Shown here: one piece after another, positions 57,475 to 64,000 of the stretch
Layout of the letters: the number at the start of each line of letters is the position of its first letter
Position numbering within the stretch: position 1 is the stretch's first letter
Assembly: GCF_900142215.1 (NCBI RefSeq)
Contig: NZ_FRAC01000007.1
Span: forward strand, 556,548 to 620,547
Origin: Anaerocolumna jejuensis DSM 15929
Lineage (GTDB): Bacteria; Bacillota; Clostridia; Lachnospirales; Lachnospiraceae
Direction: 5' to 3'
DNA length: 64,000 bases
The notes under the pieces: model-generated
What the model saw: only the letters and a program-made list of their open reading frames with translations
Databases searched by the model: none
Told to the model about the DNA's origin: nothing
Position numbers and translations under genes: made by a program

Positions 57475-58419
57475 CTATTTTTTTGGAAAAGGAGAATATC
57501 GTATATTTTTCTTTTGAATGGCACGTCTATTATTACGCCAATCCGTAGGAGTAGTTTGAAAAAATTCTTTAAATAACCGATTAAAATTGGCGACAGATTG
57601 AAATCCCACACCAATAGCAATATCCAAAATGGTAGCTTCGGTACTGTATAATAACTCACAAGCTTTTTGAAGACGCAAAGATGTAAGGTATTTTAGCGGA
57701 TATTGATGCATCGCTTCATGAAAGATGCTTCGAAAATGGGCAGTACTCATATAACATTGTTTGGCAAGATCCGTTATTTGAATTTTTTGGGTATAATTTT
57801 TATTGATGTACTCAATTGCTGGCAAAATTGCAGAAATTGTACGATATCGGACAGATACTTCATTTTCATGGCTATCAATTATGCGGGTTAACATAGCAAA
57901 GAAAGTCAGAAATAGTCCCTTAACAGCATAGGTATACTCTTTCTGCTGCTCTTTCAGCTCTTTAAAGAGATAAGAACAGAGGTCATAAAGTTCCTGATCA
58001 TGCTTTTTAGGAAATAAATAAGGAAGGTTTGAATTTTTGTACCAATTCATCCCGGAAGCCAGTCCATTTGGATAAAAATCTTTTAATAATGCTTCTGGAT
58101 CGAGATAAAGATATTGGCAGCAGTCCTCCTCTTTTGATACATTCGGGAGGTTGCCTGCAAAGTGGATTGAATAGGGAGGGATAATAAAAAACTCTTCAGA
58201 ATTTAAAGTATAGTGCTTACTTTCTACGTAAAGGTCCTTGCCACCGGATAAGCACATACCGATTTCTATACAATTGTGAAAATGAAAATAAGTAAGCGTT
58301 GAGGAATCAAAACTTTGATAGATATATTCGCCCGGGAATAATGCGAGTACAGGAAATTCATTTGATAGCTTGTATTCCCGGTATACCAATTCTGCCTTTG
58401 CACCGTGTCCTTTTATCAT
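57475..58419 (-). CDS. AraC-family transcriptional regulator (cupin type), second copy
   Basis: 314 residues, same architecture as the regulator at 49664. Cupin domain about 20-145 (FHFHNCIEIGMCLSGGKDLY, SEEFFIIPPYSIHFAG), helix-turn-helix pair at about 205-305 (ITDLAKQCYMSTAHFRSIFH, IAIGVGFQSVANFNRLFKEF). It lies between the transporter and the cysteine desulfidase/GH112 genes, and is transcribed away from them. It probably senses a sugar and activates the transporter or phosphorylase. Its promoter is at 58460-58488. Confidence 0.92.
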   Translation of the reverse strand: MIKGHGAKAELVYREYKLSNEFPVLALFPGEYIYQSFDSSTLTYFHFHNCIEIGMCLSGGKDLYVESKHYTLNSEEFFIIPPYSIHFAGNLPNVSKEEDCCQYLYLDPEALLKDFYPNGLASGMNWYKNSNLPYLFPKKHDQELYDLCSYLFKELKEQQKEYTYAVKGLFLTFFAMLTRIIDSHENEVSVRYRTISAILPAIEYINKNYTQKIQITDLAKQCYMSTAHFRSIFHEAMHQYPLKYLTSLRLQKACELLYSTEATILDIAIGVGFQSVANFNRLFKEFFQTTPTDWRNNRRAIQKKNIRYSPFPKK

Positions 58420-58459
58420 ATCTGCCTCTCTTCGCCCTTATTCTAACAGTACTATATTT

Positions 58460-58488
58460 ATTATAACTGGTTTGTTATTCTTTGTAAA
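58460..58488 (-). promoter_or_regulatory. Promoter of the second araC gene
   Basis: On the minus strand: TTTACA (58488-58483), 17 bases, TATAAT (58465-58460), about 40 bases from the start codon. The rest of this 327-base gap must hold the promoter for the 58747 gene, but I see no clear match; a CCTGC/GCAGG inverted pair lies near 58697-58720. Confidence 0.65.
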
Positions 58489-58746
58489 CAGTAGCACATT
58501 ACACTTCATTTGATGGAAGGGATAAACACCTGCAATAGCTGTTGGGATGATAGTATGGTTAAAAACTTTTTGCATATGCTGGGGGTATTAAGCCGGGTAG
58601 AACAGAGAATGATATCAGGATTATTTCGGGCAAAGATAATAATATTATAGGAGCAAAGGTGTTCCTGTAAGTGATTAGAGGTGCAACATGAGTACCTGCT
58701 AACAAGGTAAGTGCAGGATACCTACATAAAAGGTTAGGAGGCAATA

Positions 58747-60018
58747 ATGGAACAACGATTATATCAGGGGTGTATACAGATTTTAAAAGAAGAACTGGTA
58801 CCTGCGCTTGGGTGTACAGAGCCGATTGCGATAGCTTATGCCGCAGCGAAAGCGCGCAAGGTGTTGGGAAGTATGCCGGAGCACATCATTGTAAAATGTT
58901 CTGGTAATATTGTGAAGAACGTTAAAGGTGTTATTGTACCGGCAACAGGTGATATGAGAGGAATTGAAACAAGCGCAGTGCTTGGTGCGGTTGCAGGAAA
59001 TCCGGACGGGGAGCTGGAAGTTTTAGAGGGAGTAACGAAGGAAGATGTGGAGTTAACAAAAGAATATCTAAAGAAAGAGGTATGTGAAGTTCAGATAATT
59101 CATGGTGTTTCGAATCTGCAGATTATTGTACTTGCAATAAAAGGAAAAGACGTGGTAGAGGTTGAGATATGTGAAGATCATACCAATATTATTCGGATAG
59201 AAAAAAACAGCAAGAATTTGCTGCCTGTTCAGGCTGAAAACAAAAAGGAACAGAAAAGGGGAATTGTCAATGAACTTACGTTGGATATGATTTATGAATT
59301 TGCAAATTCTGTATGTATTGAGGAAATCAGTGATATTCTTGACCGCCAAATAAAATACAATATGCAAATAGCCAATGAAGGGCTTGTAAACGATTATGGA
59401 GCTAACGTTGGAAAAACAATTTTAAAGACATATGGCAAAGATGTAAAGATGTTGGCAAAAGCATATCCGGCAGCAGGCTCAGATGCCCGAATGGGAGGCT
59501 GCACACTTCCTGTAATTATAAATTCTGGAAGCGGCAATCAGGGGATGACAGTATCCTTGCCGGTTATCATCTATGCCAGACATTTAAAGGTGTCTGATGA
59601 AATGCTGTATCGTGGGCTGGTTTTCAGTAACCTGATTGCAGTGCATTTAAAAAGCGGGATTGGGAAGCTCTCAGCTTATTGCGGTGTGGTAAGTGCAGCC
59701 TGTGGAAGTGGTGCAGCAATTACCTATTTACATCAGGCGCCCCTTGAAACGATATCCAAAACCATTACAAATGTCTTGGGAAATGTTTCTGGTATTGTAT
59801 GTGACGGTGCAAAATCTTCCTGTGCCGCCAAAATTGCCTCGGCAGTAGATGCAGCAATTATGGGGCACTATATGGCGATGGAAGATAATACCTTCGGTGC
59901 CGGAGAAGGTTTGGTGAAAGAAAATGTTGAACTTACAATAAACACGATATGCAAAATGGGACGGGATGGTATGAAACAGACAGATGAGGAGATTTTAAAC
60001 CTGATGATTCATTCCTAA
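58747..60018 (+). CDS. L-cysteine desulfidase family (CyuA/UPF0597, serine dehydratase alpha-like)
   Basis: 423 residues. The conserved LGCTEPIAIAYAAAKAR (Cys23) is the family's catalytic-site signature; further cysteines in AYCGVVSAACGSG and CDGAKSSC (about residues 315-365) supply the predicted [4Fe-4S] ligands. CyuA/CdsB enzymes split L-cysteine into pyruvate, ammonia and sulfide; the superfamily also includes L-serine dehydratases. AGGAGG (58736-58741) lies just before the ATG. It is followed by GH112 after a 211-base gap, and a link between the two is not obvious. Confidence 0.88.
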   Translation: MEQRLYQGCIQILKEELVPALGCTEPIAIAYAAAKARKVLGSMPEHIIVKCSGNIVKNVKGVIVPATGDMRGIETSAVLGAVAGNPDGELEVLEGVTKEDVELTKEYLKKEVCEVQIIHGVSNLQIIVLAIKGKDVVEVEICEDHTNIIRIEKNSKNLLPVQAENKKEQKRGIVNELTLDMIYEFANSVCIEEISDILDRQIKYNMQIANEGLVNDYGANVGKTILKTYGKDVKMLAKAYPAAGSDARMGGCTLPVIINSGSGNQGMTVSLPVIIYARHLKVSDEMLYRGLVFSNLIAVHLKSGIGKLSAYCGVVSAACGSGAAITYLHQAPLETISKTITNVLGNVSGIVCDGAKSSCAAKIASAVDAAIMGHYMAMEDNTFGAGEGLVKENVELTINTICKMGRDGMKQTDEEILNLMIHS

Positions 60019-60229
60019 GAAAATGTGAAATTTATAATCTGTTAAAAGCGGACAGATAGAACTTTATTAAGAACTGATACTTTGAGTAGGGGTACAAGGA
60101 TGCGTTTTTATGAAAGGACACCTTGGTGCCGGAATAGAGGTTATAACCCAAAATGAAATTCATTGGATATTCATTTTGGTATTCTATCATATAAATTTGT
60201 ATGTCGTCAAGCGGCAGATGGAGGTTAAT

Positions 60230-62404
60230 GTGCCAGATAAGATGGGAGGATTCACCCTGCCTGGGGAATCCGGATATGAGAAACTTACATTAGACTTAGC
60301 AAATAAATGGGGAGCTGATGTCATCAGGGATAGCGATGGAACCGAATTATCCGAAGAGATTTTAAATACAGGTTACGGTATCTATTCAACGGTGTGTATC
60401 ATCCGCGGACATAACGAATGGGCGAAAAGCCATAGGGAGCAGTTACAGCAGACTTTTTTAATAACAGCTCCCGTCTTGGCAACAGGTGAAGAGTTAACGA
60501 TACCGTTGTTGCACGATTTTTTTACAGAGCATTTTCAGATAAATGACTCCAAAGATTCCATGAAATACTGGCAGGTGTATGACCGGACAAGCGAAAAGGA
60601 GCTTAGTTTAAAACAGTATACCTACAGAAAAGATACGAAGGAAGTACTGCTAAAAGGGGTGACACCATGGCATGAGTATACCGTATCCTTCCTTGCTTAT
60701 CGTATATGGGAAGAAATCTCGATGTATAACCATACAACCAATAGATGGGATAAGGAGCATTTAATGCCTATTGATCCAAGGCACTCGGAAACCTGGGAAT
60801 ATCTGCTTCAATGGATGAAGGACTGGTGTGAGGAGCACAAACATACTACTGTGGTAAGATTTACTTCTCTGTTTTATAACTTTGTATGGATTTGGGGAAG
60901 TAGTGTACAGAATCGATTTTTATTTACAGACTGGGCTTCCTATGATTTTACTGTAAGTCCCCTAGCCTTGGATGAATTTGAGAAGAAGTATCATTACCGG
61001 TTAACGGCAGAGGATTTTGTAAATAAGGGGCAATTTCAAGTTACTCATATGCCGGCAACAAAACATAAATCGGATTGGATGGATTTCATCCAGGCTTTTG
61101 TCTTAAGGCTTGGTAAAGAGCTGGTTCAGATTGTTCATGACTATGGTAAAGAAGCATATGTATTCTATGATGATAGTTGGGTTGGATTGGAGCCGTACCA
61201 CAAGAGGTTTGCTGAATACGGCTTTGATGGAATAATTAAAGCTGTATTTTCAGGATTTGAATCAAGACTTTGCAGTGGTGTACAGGTAAAGACCCATGAA
61301 CTGCGGCTGCATCCCTATCTATTTCCTGTGGGTGTTGATGGCTCACCGTCATTTTTAGAAGGCGGCAATCCAACATCAGAAGCAAAACAATATTGGAGAA
61401 ATATCAGAAGAGCAATGCTGAGGGAGCCTATTGACCGTATCGGTCTTGGAGGTTATCTTCATCTGGTAGAAAAAAAGCCGGATTTTATAACCTACATTTC
61501 TGGACTTGCGAAAGAATTCCGCCAGATACGGGAGCTTCATAAGAAAGGAAAACCGTTGTTATGGGAACCGAAAATTGCTGTTTTACATTCCTGGGGAGAA
61601 CTGCGTTCCTGGACCTTATCCGGACATTTTCATGAAACGTCTTGGCATCCTTTAATCCATGTGAATGAAAGTCTGTCAGGGCTACCGTTTGAAGTGGATT
61701 TCCTTAATTTTGAGGATATTAAAAATGGGAGGGCGAAGGAGTATGATGTGATAATTAATGCCGGACGCAAAGGAGATGCCTGGAGCGGCGGACAGGAGTG
61801 GGAGGATGAAGCTGTCATTACTCTGCTGACAGAGTGGGTATATCAAGGAGGGGTATTTCTTGGTGTGGAGGAACCTTCTGCTGTGGACGGTTTTCATCAT
61901 ACATTTCGTATGGCACATATACTCGGGGTAGATATCGATCTGGGAGCGAGGGTATGCCATGGAAAATGGAAGTATACCGTAGAGGAAAGAAGAGATATCC
62001 TTCCAAGTAATTGTAAGTTTCAGCCACATCAGAAGCTCTATCTGACAAATGGAAAAACTTGCGTTTTAGAGGAAGAGAAAGGAATTCCGGTTGTTACCAG
62101 AAATGCTTTTGGTGAAGGCTTTGGAATTTACCTTAGTTCCTATGAGAATACTCCGGAACATGCCAGATTATTGGTAAATTTAATTTTAAGCGCTACCAAA
62201 ATGGACTTATCACAGGAGGGAATGACTGATAATCTTTATACAGAGAGTGCTTATTTTCCACAGAGTCAGATATTAGTAGTTTGGAATAATACGGAGCAGA
62301 TACAGAGGACATCCATAATTGTAAGAGGACAAACAGTAATCTGTAATTTGGAGCCTTATGAAACGAAGTTTTTATCAATAGGAAATCACTACAAGGGGAA
62401 GTAG
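60230..62404 (+). CDS. GH112 beta-galactoside phosphorylase
   Basis: 724 residues, normal for GH112. It cleaves a beta-galactosyl disaccharide with phosphate, releasing galactose 1-phosphate. Evidence: GGFTLPGESGYEKL and KWGADVIRDSDGTELSEEI at the N-terminus (the family's phosphate/ligand segment), HEYTVSFLAYRIWEEISMYN, and the general-acid Asp in VFYDDSWVGLEP (about 360). Family substrates are lacto-N-biose/galacto-N-biose or Gal-beta-1,4-L-rhamnose; the latter type is known from Lachnoclostridium phytofermentans. Specificity cannot be settled by reading. The start is GTG at 60230 (ATGGAGG at 60218-60224, five-base spacing); the long upstream open frame from 60110 encodes unconserved residues. 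No signal peptide: cytoplasmic, working after transport. Confidence 0.88.
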   Translation: MPDKMGGFTLPGESGYEKLTLDLANKWGADVIRDSDGTELSEEILNTGYGIYSTVCIIRGHNEWAKSHREQLQQTFLITAPVLATGEELTIPLLHDFFTEHFQINDSKDSMKYWQVYDRTSEKELSLKQYTYRKDTKEVLLKGVTPWHEYTVSFLAYRIWEEISMYNHTTNRWDKEHLMPIDPRHSETWEYLLQWMKDWCEEHKHTTVVRFTSLFYNFVWIWGSSVQNRFLFTDWASYDFTVSPLALDEFEKKYHYRLTAEDFVNKGQFQVTHMPATKHKSDWMDFIQAFVLRLGKELVQIVHDYGKEAYVFYDDSWVGLEPYHKRFAEYGFDGIIKAVFSGFESRLCSGVQVKTHELRLHPYLFPVGVDGSPSFLEGGNPTSEAKQYWRNIRRAMLREPIDRIGLGGYLHLVEKKPDFITYISGLAKEFRQIRELHKKGKPLLWEPKIAVLHSWGELRSWTLSGHFHETSWHPLIHVNESLSGLPFEVDFLNFEDIKNGRAKEYDVIINAGRKGDAWSGGQEWEDEAVITLLTEWVYQGGVFLGVEEPSAVDGFHHTFRMAHILGVDIDLGARVCHGKWKYTVEERRDILPSNCKFQPHQKLYLTNGKTCVLEEEKGIPVVTRNAFGEGFGIYLSSYENTPEHARLLVNLILSATKMDLSQEGMTDNLYTESAYFPQSQILVVWNNTEQIQRTSIIVRGQTVICNLEPYETKFLSIGNHYKGK

Positions 62405-62467
62405 TGATTTTGATATTAATATGATAATAAAAAAGAGTAAAAATAAATATCCACAAAAATTACAAAA

Positions 62468-62519
62468 AGAAAACGCTTAAATTCAAGGTTTATAAACCTG
62501 TGAAGCTAAGCGTTTTCTT
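62468..62519. terminator. Terminator-like hairpin downstream of GH112
   Basis: AAGAAAACGCTTA and TAAGCGTTTTCTT pair at the ends, with AGGTTTATAAACCT forming the inner stem. T-rich on both strands. The remaining bases to 62908 are AT-rich with a few T-runs and no gene that I can support. Confidence 0.75.
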
Positions 62520-62908
62520 GCGTATAATAGGGTGGGAGTAGAAAGTGTTTTTTATTCACTATCCAATTATTAATATAGAGTAAAAGTGTGTTCACTTTGT
62601 GAAGAGATTCTGAACAAAGTATAAATATTAGAAACTGGGTATTTATAATTTGGAAACTTTAAATTAACTAAAAAAAAGACTATGCAATTTAAAGAGAGGA
62701 AGATAGGATGAAAGTATAATACAGAGCATCTATAAAATTGTGGAGTTATGCGCTTAAAGTGCTGCAGTATACTGTTTAACAAAATATATCATTAGGAAGA
62801 AAAAAGTGAGGCTTATGAAAGAATACATTTTTAATTTAGTAACAGTGAATATCAAATTAAAGGTTAATTAACTTCTTACAATTTAATCGTGATAAAGAGA
62901 GGCAGGAT

Positions 62909-63154
62909 ATGAATAACAATGAAGTAGATAAGCGTGATATTCTGGATAAAGAACCATTTTCTTATAAGCTTACAAAGGATAAAAAAATTTTTATCTATTG
63001 GAATGGAAAACAAGTCCTTATATTAAAAGGAAAAGAAAGCCAAAGGTTTTTAGACAAGATAAAAAGTGCAGATGTAAAAGAGGTACAATTGATAATGGCA
63101 AAAATAACAGGAAATTTTAAACATGGTAATGAAAAGGATAATAAAATAAAGTAA
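62909..63154 (+). CDS. Small uncharacterised basic protein
   Basis: 81 residues (MNNNEVDKRDILDKEPFS onward) with a compact core FIYWNGKQVLILKGKESQRFL and a Lys/Asn-rich tail KITGNFKHGNEKD. No membrane helix or signal peptide. I recall similar small conserved proteins of unknown function in Firmicutes, but cannot name a family. AGAGAGGCAGGAT precedes the ATG. It stands alone in AT-rich DNA, upstream of the rRNA-like promoter region. Confidence 0.65.
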   Translation: MNNNEVDKRDILDKEPFSYKLTKDKKIFIYWNGKQVLILKGKESQRFLDKIKSADVKEVQLIMAKITGNFKHGNEKDNKIK

Positions 63155-63663
63155 AGAGTCGTTCATCATAAATCACACTATTAGAATCACCTAAGATACA
63201 TTAAGAAAGAAGCTTGTTCTACTACTTATTATTTAGGATGAAGTATATATTTTATATAGAAGCTTTGTTTTTCTTAAAGCACCTTACTACATGATAAGTT
63301 AGAACAAATAATATAATAGCATAGGCTTATATAATACAATATCTATCCCAAAAAGATTTGAAATACCATAAAATGAGCAATTCTCGTATAGAGAGATTAT
63401 AAACTACGCAATAATTGTTGATATTGGGAATAACAATAAATAAGACTAAAATATTAAAAGAAAAATCGAGGACAAGATAAAGTTAAATTATCGACATAAA
63501 CCTACTGGATATACTTCAATAAAATCGGATATTGGACGAAGGAACTGGATTATAAAGCACTAGGCTTATCCTATCTGAATGTTGATTATTAGTTTGTTTT
63601 AAAGATATCTTTTGTTTTATATCATAGTAAAAAAGTGTAAAATAAAAAAATGATAAAAAGTTG
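63155..63663. other. AT-rich non-coding stretch
   Basis: About 510 bases with stops in all frames. I find no gene, tRNA-like cloverleaf or strong hairpin; it resembles the spacer upstream of rRNA operons in AT-rich clostridia. Confidence 0.5.
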
Positions 63664-64000
63664 TTGACGTATGTATAATATTATGATATGATATAAAAGT
63701 TGTCGGAAACGACAGGAAAAAACAAGAACCTTGATAACTGAACAGTGAAACAACCCTGAAATTTTCTTTAAAATTTCATTTAAGGATTTAAGAAATCATG
63801 ACTTTGTTCCTATTACATAAGAACAAAAATGACAGTAAGAAATCTTTAATAAAAGAACAGTATCAGAAATGATACAACCTTAAAACAGTAAAAGTATGTG
63901 GGCAACACCACAGACTACGGAAATTAACTTGTTGAAGTTTTGATTTATTCATAAATTATAAGCTTCTAAATAGCCAATGTTAATTCTGAAAATGATTAAA
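63664..64000 (+). promoter_or_regulatory. Strong promoter and leader, probably of an rRNA operon beyond the window
   Basis: TTGACG (63664-63669), 17 bases, TATGAT (63687-63692). The transcript would begin near a TTGTCG-GAAA-CGACA hairpin (63700-63716), followed by GAACCTTGATAACTGAACAG, a phrase typical of clostridial rRNA leaders and spacers. 280 bases of leader follow without an ORF, and no 16S start is reached, so the rRNA assignment is by resemblance. Confidence 0.6.

Noticed and set aside
60110..60229. N-terminal extension of the GH112 phosphorylase from the ATG at 60110
   Set aside because: The added 40 residues are unlike the family, while GTG at 60230 has ATGGAGG at proper spacing and starts where the family starts.

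Overview
The window looks like the chromosome of a spore-forming, motile, strictly anaerobic member of the Clostridia, most like Lachnospiraceae (Lachnoclostridium/Anaerocolumna-type). The evidence is a fairly AT-rich sequence with strong AGGAGG ribosome sites; ferredoxin-linked fermentation enzymes (a 2-oxoacid:ferredoxin oxidoreductase subunit and a single-chain pyruvate:ferredoxin oxidoreductase); rubrerythrin; the redox repressor Rex; two BclA/BclB-type spore-surface collagens behind matching SigK-like promoters; three chemoreceptors; and a GH112 phosphorylase. This is inferred from gene content; no rRNA lies inside the window.

Layout. 1-5.6 kb: end of a 2-oxoacid oxidoreductase, rubrerythrin, an intracellular subtilisin (minus strand), Hsp20 and a chemoreceptor. 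5.6-9.7 kb: two collagen-like exosporium proteins. 9.8-15.5 kb: msrA, a DUF3793 gene between two Fur-like boxes, tcdA and a GGDEF/EAL protein. 15.5-24 kb: DUF3787, nifJ, metNIQ and a Cache chemoreceptor. 24-29.5 kb: asnB, an H-NOX chemoreceptor and a lone carbamate kinase. 29.7-33.5 kb: a (Re)-citrate synthase/isocitrate dehydrogenase/GntR operon with a palindrome over its promoter. 33.9-38.2 kb: uncharacterised genes and an ABC-F ATPase. 38.3-43.7 kb: a rex-hypothetical-acpS-nnrDE-alr-ndoA gene train. 43.7-49.3 kb: a methyltransferase behind a possible leader-peptide attenuator, a BlaI/M56 pair whose M56 protein carries an NlpC/P60 domain, an Imm22-like orphan and small membrane proteins. 49.4-62.4 kb: a carbohydrate/peptide island (two AraC regulators, M20 dipeptidase, UroD-family protein, aldo-keto reductase, CUT1 ABC transporter, cysteine desulfidase, GH112 phosphorylase). 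62.4-64 kb: one small gene, AT-rich DNA, then a strong promoter and leader typical of an rRNA operon just beyond the end.

The most unusual signal is a family of about 210-230 bp palindromes at 2.77, 28.06 and 44.69 kb, with a diverged relative at 33.55 kb. They keep a loop motif (TGTCTGAGCYCAC) and short flanks, while the 31-bp terminal stems change by paired substitutions. Other long hairpins (12.15, 36.16 and 49.44 kb) sit at gene ends. Also notable are an H-NOX receptor with every residue known for O2 ligation, an M56-NlpC/P60 fusion with clear BlaI operators, and three short tandem-repeat arrays touching gene ends or leaders.
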